Shown here in pieces: positions 34,891 through 46,796 of a DNA stretch of 64,000 nt; position 1 is the first letter of the stretch, and every line of letters starts with the position of its first letter. The position numbers were made by a program, and so were the translations under genes. Origin of the DNA: Bedellia somnulentella. Lineage: Eukaryota > Arthropoda > Insecta > Lepidoptera > Bedelliidae. The stretch covers positions 10,556,401-10,620,400 of the forward strand of contig OY755175.1 of NCBI GenBank assembly GCA_963576735.1, read 5' to 3'. The notes beneath the pieces are model-generated. The model ran no database searches, was not told the origin of the DNA, and saw nothing but the letters and a program-made list of their open reading frames with translations.

Positions 34891-35205
34891 TTAATATTCC
34901 TCGTCTGATTCGTAATTTTCCAGGATTACTGTTTCTTGTTCTTCGTCTTCTTCTTGTTCTTCTTCCTGTTCTTCTTTTTCTTCTATTTCACAGATCAACT
35001 ATCCCACTAGCGATTCCTCATTGGTATCATATGAGTCTTCTAGATTAGCTGACTCAACATTAGAGCACGATCGGCCTTGGCAGTTTGTGCATGCCAGGGA
35101 ACAAAACAGTCCAACTTTTCTGCATCCACATTTAGCATTACAACCTTTTTTACAGTTGCAAAATATTGAGTTGAGAAGTTTCTGAGGTGCTGGTGGAAGT
35201 AAAAC
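34891..35205 (-). pseudogene. CXC (tesmin/TSO1-like) domain protein, C-terminal fragment
   Basis: On the minus strand the frame opens after a TAA (35206-35208) with LPPAPQKLLNSIFCNCKKGC. It continues with a dense cysteine array, NAKCGCRKVGLFCS and ACTNCQGRSCSN, which matches the CXC zinc-binding pattern CxCxxxxC...CGCxK.GL.CS..C..C.G..C. An in-frame TAG at 34999-35001 follows. The same frame then continues into a Glu-rich acidic tail (EIEEKEEQEEE and onward) to a TAA at 34891. The persistence of the frame and of tail composition beyond the TAG indicates one original protein with a later nonsense mutation. CXC domains bind DNA in tesmin/TSO1/LIN54 proteins. Here the domain appears to be the C-terminus of a transposon protein. 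No N-terminal part is present. Confidence 0.75.
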
Positions 35206-35218
35206 TTATAAGTGATAT

Positions 35219-35576
35219 TCATACGTGGCGTACATGTGCAAAGTATGAAGATTACCAATGATCGAACTTTTCAACGCGTTATATCTTCAAAATGGTGGCT
35301 TTTAGGAAAAAAAATATTGATATCTTTTTTGTAGAGAATTTTCTGATCTACAATTTCGTACTGGAGGATTTTGCGAAAAAACTCACCGTTTCGCTTAAAA
35401 TCGAAAAAAACTGATTTTTGGGACCTTTGACCTCGTGTAAAATTTTTAGCACACCTCGGAACGATGGGGACTTTTGAGGTTTCATTTATAATCATGTTTT
35501 GAACAATTGTGCCAATTTTCAGCTTCTTATGAATTTATGTAACCTTCCTCCTTATTTTAGGCCTAAATTGACCGGA
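35219..35576 (-). repeat. Right inverted arm of the CXC foldback element
   Basis: Reverse complement of 34384-34735, ending TAAATTGACCGGA. Its inner edge lies about 11 bases from the upstream stop of the CXC fragment, so the arm junction is where the gene was truncated. Confidence 0.85.
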
Positions 35577-35810
35577 CTATTTGACATTAAAAAGTTGTTA
35601 CGCAGACCAACACTAACCATATTACCGCGTGCGTGGTCCATAATATTAAAGATGGTATATACTTTTCATTGCAGTCACCTTTTACTTAAAACTGCATTTG
35701 ATGGCATTGGCAGAATAAAAAACTTCATTTTAATCTTTATCTTAATATCCACAGTAGCTAACCAATATACTAGCTTAGCTTTTAATGTATACGATCAATA
35801 TATTTATCTT

Positions 35811-36055
35811 ACATACATATATACATATACTCACGGCTGTAAATCCCTAGAAGGGGTAGCCAGAGCTAAGGAATTAGAAATTCCTCATCCACTTTTAGAA
35901 ATGTGAGTGGGGAAAGATGGTAAAAATAAAGGTTGTTGGTGATGGGTCTCCAACCGCATCCCTTAAAAGCCCCAATACCGTTAGTTGCCTCTTACGTACA
36001 CCCATCGGTAGAAACGGGGTAGTGCTATTCTAAGCCGACACTACACGGCGAATTA
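35811..36055 (-). repeat. Family A repeat, copy 5 (long)
   Basis: Runs from CATACATATATACATATACT and CACGGCTGTAAATCCCTAG through CTCCAACCGCATCCCTTA, CCCCAATACCGTTAGTTGCC and GGTAGTGCTATTCTAAGCCG to ACACTACACGGC. It is nearly the exact reverse complement in layout of the copy at 53.6 kb. Confidence 0.85.
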
Positions 36056-38124
36056 ATTTAAAAATGCTTTACAGTAAATAATTAATTTGTATTTGGCTTT
36101 ACAGATGATTGCACAAAGGGATATTTATTCAATAAACCAAATAACTCTCATAGTTGAGCGGCGTATAAGTATATTACACAAACGGCGAGGGTAATCGATG
36201 ATGTATTGGTTACCAATTTAATTAATGTGAACATTGTTAGCTCATATTACTGCCATGCGTACTAACACCAATAATTCCGTACTGCTCTCTTTGGAAACAG
36301 ATACAGTCATATAAATACAATGTATTCGCATGTATTCGCTTAATGGGGAACTGAAAGTATTTCAAAGTTCGTTTCTCGTATGAAAATGAAAAGATTTCTA
36401 TAATTTACTAAGTCACCACTTAAACTTACTGGTGGACGTAGATGTTGAATATTACATATTCTCTGGCCATATATATTGACTCGATTTGCTATATTTTCAG
36501 TCAAAGATATGAGCTGAAACACAAAAGTATCAACATAATGTATAAAGTATGTACATTAACGTTATTTTAGAATATATTTTGCCGGACATCTATAGTTTAG
36601 GTATTATTTCGGAAGAATCACAAACATCCCTTAAGAAAATTCAGAGTCAATAAAAGCTAGGGTAGTGAAGGAAAGGAGACTTGATAACAAGTGGCCAACA
36701 AAGTAACCAAACCACAAATAACTCTAAAAGCGTTAAATAATTTGACTAAAGTTTTAGTGTCCTTCACCTTCAGCTAGAATGGTTAGTGCCGATTCTAATA
36801 TTCCATCCCAGAAAATTTTATAATCTTGCTAAATTAATAGTATTTGTGCTTTCAAATTACATAAAAGCTACCTCATTAACTTCTATCATCTTTAGTCTAA
36901 CATTAAATATTTAACAAAGCGAGGTTATGTAATGGAGGATTACAAAACTGCATCTGAGCGTCTGCGAAATTGGTACAAATTAGCCAAATCAGAATAAGTA
37001 ATTGAAGTAATAACAGCGAAACGGCTCATAAACGAGCGACTACTTGTTTAGTTACCCTGTTTATATCAAAAGTAGGTGAAGCCGGGGGTGTTACGTAGGA
37101 TTTATTGCCCTCCTTTATATTGATGGATAACTACACGAGTTGAGTAATGTTTTGCGTTTTCGACTCCTGTCCGATCAACCGAATACAAATACCTACTGGT
37201 TTTGCGGCTATTTTCGTTTTAATCTTTACCTATCTCGCTTTTATTCGGATAGAATAGAAGTTTACTATTATAACTCACATTTGCATTATTCGTTAGTAAT
37301 TTTTACATCATATATCTACGCCAAAGATCATCTCTATCATTTATCGCGAATCCTTTGGTTGTATATCCTATATTAGGTTCCATCTATTTGAAAAACAGTA
37401 AAATATAGTAAACCAAGCATAAAACCAAGGCAATGTCCAAACCAAAAACAAGGTAATAATTTTGACAGTCGTATGTAGTATTAAAATAGAATAGTGAAAG
37501 ATTGATTTTTAAACGTCAAACATGTACGATGTTGAGAACTTAATCTTAGTATACGAATATTTAACAAAGGGTGGTAGCGTTGAGCGTCGCATGCGCGGTG
37601 CGGTGGCGAACCTAGCTTGAGAACATTGCCGACTGAGAACCAACCCTACTGTTAGCTTTAAACCCATTGTTGGAATTAACCCTTTGACATGAATTCCTGG
37701 AAAGATATCAAGGCGGCCATATAAAATGAAAATCCTGTATAGTAATCCGTTTTCTCTATCTGCGTACAGAAGAACATTTTATTTCCGATTTGTATGTGTC
37801 GCGCCCTTGTTTTACTATGTTTTTAGCGTAAAAGCTTTTTCTTTACAATATATAGATATATATATATATACATACATACATATACTCACGGCTATAAATC
37901 CATATGACAGTCACACAAGCAATGTTGTTCTCTCAAGTAACCCAATGGTGAGATGTAACTGCAATATGAAGTAATTTTCATATACATATTAAAAATAATT
38001 ACCTCAACACCATTAGTTTATCATCTCACCAAAGACCTAGCAACGGTTATGAAAGCTTACTATACTTAGATGTAAACATTAAATAAACTGGTTATTTCAA
38101 CCGAACGGCAATTATTATTATGAA
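36056..38124. other. Non-coding stretch with a family A tail
   Basis: No exon seen. At about 37850-37900 a (TA)n and CATA run leads into ACTCACGGCTATAAATCC, the extreme 3' end of a family A copy on the minus strand. A CG-rich patch lies at about 37570-37615. Confidence 0.5.
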
Positions 38125-39030
38125 ACTAGTGGATCGGCCCCGCTTCGCACGGGTAGCGTAGTTTTAAAAATATTGGAGGTTTCTTCAATCACTGCTCAAG
38201 CGTTATGAAATTAGCGCCTTTATTACAACTTACAGCACTCATGTCTGAATATAGTGTTACTTTGTGGTTTTGTAAGCGCTTTTATGTTCGGTTCAGATCG
38301 ATAGCTCCGAAATTAAGCTAATTTTTAGGTTTTAATTGATGCAACGACTGGCGCCATCTAGTACGTAATATGTAAATTACTAAGGATTTGGTTTTGATCG
38401 CGTGCGACTATTATGTTGGGACTATTAATTTTGGTGTTTCTATACAAATTTCTATGATTCTTTTTTTATTGAGTAGGTAATAATGTTAACTTTTGAAATA
38501 AGGGTGATTGAGAGTATTATAAACGTAAGAGAAAACAAATATAATCAAAATGCGCCGAACTGCTAAGCTATCAGGAGTTACACGTGTTGTTGTGAGTCAA
38601 CCATAAAAGATAGACATATACTGTTGCGGAATATTTTTTAGATAATTTTATGTAGAATATTTCCGTCATACGTGATTTCTATGTAACTTTGACCATTAAG
38701 GCTGCACACGCGACGGAAGCTTAAAAAATGGAGTAACTTCTCCCGTTTTCCCAAAATTACCCAAAATTCCCCTTCACTATTCTGCTGGAAAGTATACAAT
38801 AACCTGCCCAGGAGTATGAAGGATAATTGTACCAAGTTTCGTTAAAATCCGTCGAGTAGTTTTTTTTTCCATAAGGAACATACAAACCGACAGACAGACA
38901 GACAGACAAAAATTTTACTGATTGCATTTTTGGCATCAGTATCGATCCCTAATCACCCCCTGATAGTTATTTTGAAAATATATTCCATGTACAGAATTGA
39001 CCTCTCTACAGATTTATTATAAGTATAGAT
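38125..39030 (+). repeat. ACTAG-type lepidopteran repeat, second copy
   Basis: Starts ACTAGTGGATCGGCCCCGCT with TCGCACGGGTAGCGTAGTTT. Ends with ACCAAGTTTCGTTAAAATCC, GTCGAGTAGTTT, a (GACA)n run at about 38887-38908 and TTATTATAAGTATAGAT. The start and end pattern matches the 24.4 kb repeat, but the interior differs. Confidence 0.65.
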
Positions 39031-40268
39031 AATAAGAAATATTCTTATAGAGTTTCTTTAAATAAAGTAGAATGCAATACCTACAATAAAACCTAACTAT
39101 TTGATATTAATAGCAAGCCATTTTTTTATTACAGAGTTTAGTTTAATCGAGACGTTTTTGATGTTCTGAAACTTTGTTAACTGATAACTCCATTTAAAAA
39201 TATTATGAACAAATAAATAAACCAAGGTTATGATCGTTTAATCTAGCTTAACACTAATCCAAAAAAGTCCAACACCATCATGTAGTTTTCAATAGTTTGT
39301 ATCAGAAATATATTTGTTTCAATGACTTCGGTTTGACCTTTTTGTAGTAAGGGGCAAGAGTTTTCACCTTTCAAATGGGCATTTGTGACAAGTAATTTAT
39401 GTTTAGCCATCTCTAGAGACATATCCATTCCGGCGACCAAACAATATATTACGCTCGGTAACTGCATGAGGAAAAACAATACATTTCTAACAATAACACT
39501 GTTATTAAATGAGGTTAATTTTTTCCCTTCATTATCTGAGTGCTTAATTTAAACGAGCCATAAATCGTGTTCTGAGTGTATTTTATAACTATTACGTCAC
39601 CAAAGTGGTATCATAAAGTTTTTTCAGTATTTTCTTCGCTATAATATTTCACGCGAGCTATAAAATCCCGTAGGTGTCTCTCTAATGTTTGTTAATAAAG
39701 CAGCTGGACATTTCACTCAACTGAAACCTAATTTGTCATTGTTAGCGCGCGCCAACTTAAGTAATTTCCTTCTAGATTTCTTCATTCTTTCTTTATGGCC
39801 CCATTTCTACGATTTAGATTAGAATTCATCTTGTTACTTACAATCATAGGCCCTCGCGATGGAAGTTTTTCAAACTGAGATAAATGATGCGTGAAAAACT
39901 TTGCTCGTTACTTTTAAATCCCACTTTCTTTCTCAGTTTGACATAATTGAGGTTGCCTATTACCTAGTCCGAGATGAGATTGTTTTCGAGAGTTTTTCGT
40001 TTATCGTTTAACTTGGTTTTTATATGACGTCCAAATGATATGGAATGCTTACAATATCATTTTGGTTTCACAGTCATTTTCAACCATAATCTTATAAGTA
40101 TTATTGGAAGCAAAAATGTTTTGTGTACTATTTGATAACATTCAGCTATTGTGAACTGATAAAAGGTATAAATATCGTAATTTTTAGTATTTGAATCATT
40201 TTCATTAAAGGTTAACGGTATTTAATGTATAAATTAACTAACTACGATTTTCATCCTTTTTTTTACAG
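39031..40268. other. Presumed intron upstream of the cadherin exon
   Basis: AT-rich with no recognised repeat. It ends in a pyrimidine-rich tract and ACAG. Confidence 0.55.
40248..40268 (+). promoter_or_regulatory. Splice acceptor of the cadherin exon
   Basis: A tract of nearly continuous pyrimidines runs directly into ACAG, with AG at 40267-40268. This is a strong 3' splice site consensus, immediately followed by the open cadherin frame. Confidence 0.85.
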
Positions 40269-40412
40269 TTACAAAGTTCATCCGAATCGGAATCGCTGAC
40301 AAAAATGACAACCCGCCGTATTTCGACAAAGAGCTGTACGAAGCAGAAGTGGATGAAAATGAGGATATTCAGCACACAGTCCTCACTGTCACCGCCAAAG
40401 ATCACGATGAAT
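40269..40412 (+). CDS. Neural cadherin (CadN) exon, likely alternatively spliced
   Basis: The 144-nt exon begins with two bases completing a codon, reads 47 codons and leaves one base, so both junctions are phase 1. The translation includes FIRIGIADKNDNPPYFDKEL, YEAEVDENEDIQ and LTVTAKDHDE. DKNDNPP is the calcium-binding linker (DxNDNxPxF) at the end of one extracellular cadherin repeat. VDENE and KDHDE are the calcium ligands at the start of the next. N-cadherin is a single-pass adhesion receptor acting in axon and photoreceptor targeting. Drosophila CadN is known for mutually exclusive exon pairs, and this segment closely resembles one member as I recall it. The symmetric phase fits that use. 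No partner exon was found in the window. Confidence 0.9.
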
Positions 40413-40418
40413 GTAAGT
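40413..40418 (+). promoter_or_regulatory. Splice donor of the cadherin exon
   Basis: GTAAGT directly follows the last coding base and is a perfect 5' splice site match. Confidence 0.85.
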
Positions 40419-43400
40419 TATGCATGTATTTTTATAAATTTATATCACATGTTCGTGAAATGTCTAGAATTTAATCACTTCCGAATGTCTGCTTCTTCTT
40501 GACTGTGCTTTCTGGTACCAACTGACGTAAAAATGAAAAGAATAAAAGGACATGTATATAAAGTCTAGTGTATGTAAATAAAGAGCGAAAGGTATGCCAG
40601 GATCTTACAAATGTCGATTGAAATTCTGGGAATACCCTATTAGGAATTAATGGGGTGTATATGTGTATGTAATCAAACATTTAGGTTTAATTCTACATCA
40701 TTATAAATGTTTTGGTCTTTCGTTGAAAATCCAGATTTTGCTCCAAAATCCCAGCTGATACGGTTTGGTGTTATTAAAATTTGTGCTTCGCTCGAGCATT
40801 ATTCCTAGAAATTATGAAACATGGGCAAATACTTAATGCCCGCGGTCCAGTATTAACATGCCGGATCAAATGCACGAACCAATTTGGTATGAATATTCAT
40901 AAATATATTTGCAAATGAATGTAAATACTGTAGAGTTAGGTACAACAGTTTATATCATACAAAGGACACAAGTGTAATCTCATAATAGATCGACCGTGCA
41001 GTCACTAAGTCGGGTCAGATTAGTAAACTGAGCAAACCGCCTTGTCTCAGGAGACTTATAATACATCAGTTTGGTACAAAGCAAGCCCTTTCTATTTTCA
41101 AATAGTGTATCAAAATAACAACACGTATCGTACGTGAGAAATTTCTGATTATCGACAACCACTCTCAAAGTGATGGCAACAGTTAACGTTAATGCGAAAA
41201 TAACTCTCTTTTTTGCTGAAACAAATAGAACGAACATTGTACATAATTTCATTTTCGAACTTTTACTGTCGGAATATTGCAGAAACACAACGTTCTTTCT
41301 GACAAAAACACTTTTGTCGATATAAAATTTGTTCATCAAAAACCTTTCAAGTTCTCTCGTATTGCCTTTGCTGAATCAAATTAATCAAATAACTGTCGGC
41401 TGAAATATTGTACATTTTAAGACGTCCATTTTTGCACTATACCTTATTCATCTATTTTTAGAACATGAAAATGTATATTGTTCACTTTTTTTTGATAAGA
41501 GCAAATACAACAGTGTTTTTTAGTGGTTAAATAAAATTTAAATTGTGGCTTCATTGGCTGAATTCAATGACATTCCACGTCTTCAATAAAATTTTTAATA
41601 ATCGAGTTTGTAACTGTCTTATTCAATCTGTTCATACATTTTTACATATTTTCAAATTTAGCTGGTAAAATGTTTAGTAACAACAGAGTTTCATTATTTA
41701 TGCTACTCGTATTTATATACATCCAAGAAGCTCGTTTGATCAATGATTTTGCACACTCGCTTTTACCTACGAGTATAACTACTTGGCAACGTTTTCACTT
41801 AGAAATTACATAACTACATGACGAAATCATACTTTCGGTAAGGATACCTGTGATTAATTATAGTAGTCTCAATTTTGGGATTAATAATTTGGTGTTCAAA
41901 TAAATACATATTCGATAAATGTTTCATGGCATGTTTTTCAGCTTTTAGATCAAACCTCATTTTTTATTGCGTTCACTATACTCGATAACTGAAGACAACA
42001 GTGATCGTTTGGGGAAGGCAAAGCTAAATTGAAAGTATAATAACATTTTTCACATCACATAATAAATCTTTTCGGACCCATCGTGTGTCCGGTCGCGATG
42101 TGAACAAACGGACTCGATAATGAAATTGCTTTTCTTTGTTTCCAATTTTCCCGTTAAGGTGGATAAGATTTCATATCAACTATCGTCTAGAAAATTTATT
42201 ATAAATTTACTGTTCTATATCGCTATTCATACTGTTTTTTTTTAAAGATGTTACTAATAAAAACTGGATTTAAAAAATATCGTTAACAGTTTTGAATATA
42301 AAAAAGCCACATAGGCAGGTAATAGCCCCGCAACATTTATTCAATAATACCACTGCGGTTTTCCGTTGTTCAATGATCGGTTTGGATCAGTTTTCTATGC
42401 GAATGGAAAATCAATGGCTCTAACTTGCCTCACTGTCTCACTCTTTTTTATGTCACGCTCGATGAAAGCAAACTTATATTTTATTTTATTTCGTTGGTTA
42501 AAAGCTCTTCATTCTATCAAATGCTCTACTTTTATTTTGTTGGCTAGAGAAATTTTATAAGATAATCCTTATAAATAGAGGAGAAGCTTTGCGACCCGTA
42601 GTAACTTTCAAGTTGTTGGCTACACATATGTGGAAATAAATATTACTTTCTAAAATAAAATGGTACTTAAATTGATAAAAGGGATACCTTACGTATCCAA
42701 TCTGAACGTTTTCGGGTCACAAATTCAGTTTACTGTTGCTATTGTTTACCAGAACTGTTTTTACTCCATTCAAAAGAAACAAACAACAGAACCCTTACGT
42801 GGCTTCCTTTATTTTCTCCTCTATATTTTTTCTCTTCTAATCAATAATCTTAATAGTGATATACCTATTTTTTTTAGTTATATATGTTCTCATGATGTTA
42901 ACCGAGGACAGTTTAATATAATAGTAAATAAATAGATAACAGCGTTTTAGCTGAGGCGTATAATATAATGATTAGCAAACTGCTAAATCCACCTGAAAAC
43001 CAACAGGCATCATTTAACTAGCGACGGGGGTTTAATGTCAGTAAGTTGACCCACGAGCGACTTTACGTTGCCTTGGAAAATAAACCTTATTCCTGCTCAG
43101 CTAAATTGTACATGAGCCAGCAGCTTACAGTATTTTACACGGAGAGCAGACGTTTTAGGCTCGATTCGCCACGATCATTAGACTAACGAATGAAGATCGC
43201 TTGCCATTTCCTGTGGATTGGCTGCAGTTTAGTGAACGTATTTTTTTTTTACAATATTTGCATGTTTAAAGAACATTCACAAAAAGGGGTATTAAATTAA
43301 CATAGTATATTTATGTTATAAATGAGTTGAGATAGTTTATGTCTCTAATGTTATCACACAATTGTTAATTTACTGTTAACTAGATAGATATATAGAGAAT

Positions 43401-43504
43401 ATATTAATCGCTACTTTCTATAATTCTAACAATATATATACCTACCTGCCGCTCGTATTAAAGGCAAGCCTAATAAAAAGCAATACTAAGCTTGAAGAGT
43501 AAAC
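40419..43504. other. Presumed intron downstream of the cadherin exon
   Basis: AT-rich, with several long AT-biased ORFs but no domain. The 119-codon minus-strand ORF at 40980-41339 has no recognisable motif. No second cadherin-like exon was found. Confidence 0.5.
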
Positions 43505-43833
43505 AATCATAAACTCAAACGTTCACGTATTATATCCCCAAGGGTGGCGGAGGTACTAACACTTCTGAACATCACGTGTCATTGTTTTCACCTGGTGTTC
43601 AGAGTACCCACGTTTTGTTTGGTCAGTGTACTCACCTGATAGAGGACAAGTCAGAGGACAGGATGCATGAATACGCTGCCAGATGAATAATTACAAATTA
43701 GCCACGTGGCTTTCCTCACGATGTTTTCCCTGACCGTTAACCGCCATGATAATACAAATTAGTGAAGGCCCGACCCGGGATTGAAACCCACGCCTGCATG
43801 ATAGAAGTTCTACCAACTGAGCTATCACGGTTT
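43505..43833 (-). repeat. SINE family S, full-length copy
   Basis: On the minus strand the head AACCGTGATAGCTCAGTTGG has box A (TAGCTCAGTTGG) and box B (GGTTTCAATCCC), followed by GGGTCGGGCC. The body has GGAAAACATCGTGAGGAAAG, CAGGTGAGTACACTG, ACAAAACGTGGGTACTCTGA and ACGTGATGTTCAGAAGTGTT. The 3' end is CTCCGCCACCCTTGGGGAT with ACGTGAACGTTTGAGTTT. It is the only copy in the window with both the tRNA head and the LINE-like 3' stem-loop, and can serve as the reference. Confidence 0.9.
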
Positions 43834-43907
43834 GTTAAAAGAAAACAAGACTAGCTTATATTTATTGATGAAAATGATACTCGGAAGCTTTGCCAGTAAT
43901 TTATTAT

Positions 43908-44022
43908 TACCATCTTTCCCCCAATCAACTTCCAAAAGTGGCTGAGGAATTTCTCATTCCAAAGCTCTGGCTACCCCGTTAAGGGATTTATAGCCGTGAG
44001 TATATGTATGTATGTATGTTTG
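43908..44022 (+). repeat. Family A repeat, copy 7 (3' end)
   Basis: Plus-strand orientation: CATCTTTCCCCCAATCAACT, TCCAAAAGTGGCTGAGGAAT, AGCTCTGGCTACCCCGTTAA, GGGATTTATAGCCGTGAG, ending in (TATG)n. The tetranucleotide tail fixes the family orientation. It lies about 75 bp from the full-length SINE. Confidence 0.85.
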
Positions 44023-44490
44023 GCGTGAGTATACGAATATGTGTGTTTTAGAGTGACCAACATGCTTGAGCGTCCTTTTAACGATGTATCATTGACAAAC
44101 ATTTATAAACCTCCATCAGTCGGGCTACTCTAGTTTGATGGTAGACAAGAACAATATGTCAATAGACCCTTTTCTAATGGAAATAAATATTTGCTTACAT
44201 TATATGCGCAAACATAATCTTATTATAGACAAAAAATTTTGTGAAAAATTTATTTTGCCTTTTCTTTGATGTCTTGTTTACATTTAATTAACAAACAGGA
44301 GCATGCAATTCAAATTAATTTGAAGACTCTTAAATGAATAAATATTTTAAATTCTACGAAAATTTTCCTTTGGAATTAATGAATGCTATTTAATTAGTTC
44401 TTCAACGCAATTAAACTTATAAAATATTGTTTCATTTAAAACCAAGAGCTCACGAGAATCGGGCTTTTTTAGTATATCTTTTCTATATTC

Positions 44491-44516
44491 ATATATATAT
44501 ATATATATATATATAT
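44491..44516. repeat. (AT)13 microsatellite
   Basis: A perfect run of alternating AT over 26 bases in otherwise AT-rich sequence. Confidence 0.95.
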
Positions 44517-44554
44517 TCTATATATTCTAAATAAGGCTTTAAATTTTAAATATC

Positions 44555-44790
44555 ATGTATACTCACGGCTATAAATCTCAAAAAGAAGTTACCAAATCTA
44601 CAGAATAAGAAATTTCTCAGCTGATTTTAGAAGTTGAGAGTGAGGAAAGGGTTATAAAATCAAAATGTTTTATGATGGGTCTCCAGCCACAACCTCCAAA
44701 CAATTACTCAAATGCCCCGTTACTTTTAATCGCCTTAGTTAGAAATAGATTAGTGATATTTCTAAACACACTGACTCTACGCCGAATGAT
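44555..44790 (-). repeat. Family A repeat, copy 8 (diverged)
   Basis: GTATACTCACGGCTATAAAT, then a decayed stem (CTCAAAAAGAAG), TTCTCAGCTGATTTTAGAAG, GATGGGTCTCCAGCC, GCCCCGTTACTTTTAATCGC and CTACGCCGA. Many substitutions mark it as older than copies 5 and 10. Confidence 0.7.
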
Positions 44791-46788
44791 ATTAAGTTAT
44801 AATAAAAAAAGAGTCTTATCAGTACGCATTATTGTCAGTCTAGTAAGAAATTTGTAAATGAAATTTCATAAAATAAAGTGACAAATTTAATAGTGAATAT
44901 GACACAGAAATAATAATTGGAATCCATTTGCTGAACATGGTTACATATATATTTAGTCACACCTGTGGCTTGATGTGCGTTTACATCTTCCGCGGGGCGT
45001 GCATGTTTTGCCAGTTTTGAGCAAAGCTCTAATTAAATCTGGAGACGAGACATTAAATTATTCCAACATTAATAGAAGGCGCCTTGGTAGTTATCCTACT
45101 TGACTCTGCTAGTTGCAATTAACTGTTAGTTCAAGTTGCCATTAAATATTTAGCTTTAGTTACGATGTTGGTATTTCTTGAGAGCCTTTGCAACCACTTT
45201 CAAATTACTTAAAAAAATTGAATAATTTATTGTAACAGATTTGTGAGCAAAACAGTAATATTTTTACTTTAAACATTTTATCGTAGCATTTTTTTACGTA
45301 TTGTTGTTCATACGTATTTGTAACAAAAATTTATAACAAGCCCGTGAAAAATCGTGTATCAAATCATTTAACAAATGGTTAACCGTCAGAGTTTTGATAT
45401 ATGACTGCAATTGTGGTTTTGAAATTTTGTTTAGTTATTTAAATGAAACGGTTAAATCTAAACTGGCTTTCTAACCAATTCTTTATGTGAAAATTGTTTT
45501 ATTTTGTTTTATTGCACCCTTCCTCAGTTAAATAATTTTTTGAATTCAAACCAGATTAAAATTTTCGTGACCTGAACATTCTACGAGCTATGCCATGGAT
45601 AGACAGACAGTCGGACATAGTTAAACCATAAGAGATCTTTGTTAACTACAAAACCCTAAAAGCTGCTCTTTACACTTTAGCTGCATATATTGTTTGTTAC
45701 AGTAATTATAGAATGTGTGAAATATAAAAATGTAATACAATTGACAAATAACAAAACAATTATTAATAACGTCTTTTAATAATATAAAAGATACGAAAAA
45801 TTCAAAGATACAAAATATTGGTATAAATTGAACTTTTGCTTCTTCAGAACTTAACATTTCAGTGTTTGTTGTAACGTGTATTCGTATATTTTGGACATAC
45901 ACAGCTGACTTCTAACTACTGCTGAATATGCTTTGTAAGTAACACGTCCGCTCGTTTCGTACACTGAATGCAATTCCACCAAAATACGTTTGTTAGTAGA
46001 AACCGCGTTTACTTTTGTTTATTTTGCTTTCAGGCTTTGATCTGCTCGGGTTTCTGACACCCGTATAATGAACGTCATGAATTTATACTGGGAATGTTAA
46101 ATGCAATAGTATGAGTGGTAAAATACATAGGTTTATCATCATCAAGCAAATTTTGGGCTAAATCAATAGGTACTGTTTATCGATAAATATGTAATAAACT
46201 CGCCATCTGTATCGCGCTGAAATTTCTCTTAAAACCGTTCATGTTTAATCAGTATACTGAACTGCTTATCTTAGTGATATAAACCAAATCAAGATTAATT
46301 ATCAAAATATTTGGTATACTTTAAAACAATGGTGAATTTTGCACTCAGAAATCCCCAAAACAAAATCTAAAATTAGGAGTTGTTTAACAATATTGACTAA
46401 TTGTTTATATCGAAAGCGTTTAACACCATTTAAACTACAAAAACAAAACAGATTGAAATGCATAACCAGCACGTAAATTATTATTTAAATTCGTTATAAA
46501 TGTTTAAACCAACTTCTTATCATTATTTTATCGCCTAAATGAAAGTAATATTGACGGTCTATTGTAACTGCGTCGTTTAAAACAGGGTTTGCGATATCTC
46601 GGTTGTTTTCACACTTTCCCTGTCAAGAGCGGAGTGGGATATTGAGATTTCCCTAAGAGATTGTAACTTTACACCCTTAGTAATTTACTGGCTGGATAAT
46701 TCATCCTACCCGCTCTTGGCTTTTAGGCCAAGTAATTTTTAAACTTTGAAGATTCTCAAAAAGGATGGCCATTATTTTGCCTAAACGA
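44791..46788. other. Non-coding stretch, no gene seen
   Basis: AT-rich; no exon or clear repeat. A (GACA)-like run near 45600 recalls the end of the ACTAG-type repeats but is too short to assign. Confidence 0.4.
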
Positions 46789-46796
46789 CTTGTTAT
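46789..46796 (+). repeat. Left target-site duplication of the hAT element
   Basis: CTTGTTAT, repeated exactly at 47879-47886. Eight base pairs is the standard hAT target duplication length. Confidence 0.9.

Larger units (their letters stand above)
34384..35576 (-). mobile_element. Foldback DNA element with CXC-domain gene remnant
   Basis: The 1,193-bp element is bounded by TCCGGTCAATTTA and its reverse complement. The arms (34384-34735 and 35219-35576) are long, highly similar inverted copies, interrupted near the outer ends by a small indel. Between them lies a minus-strand coding remnant ending at 34891. No target-site duplication was found, so the superfamily is open. Long inverted repeats around the tail end of a gene point to an internally rearranged, non-autonomous derivative of a larger transposon. 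Confidence 0.8.

Noticed and set aside
38887..38908. (GACA)n run as a CRISPR-like or satellite array
   Set aside because: A simple tetranucleotide run belonging to the 3' end of an ACTAG-type repeat; there are no spacers or longer units.
40980..41339. 119-codon minus-strand ORF near the cadherin exon
   Set aside because: No cadherin or other motif, and antisense to the presumed host gene.
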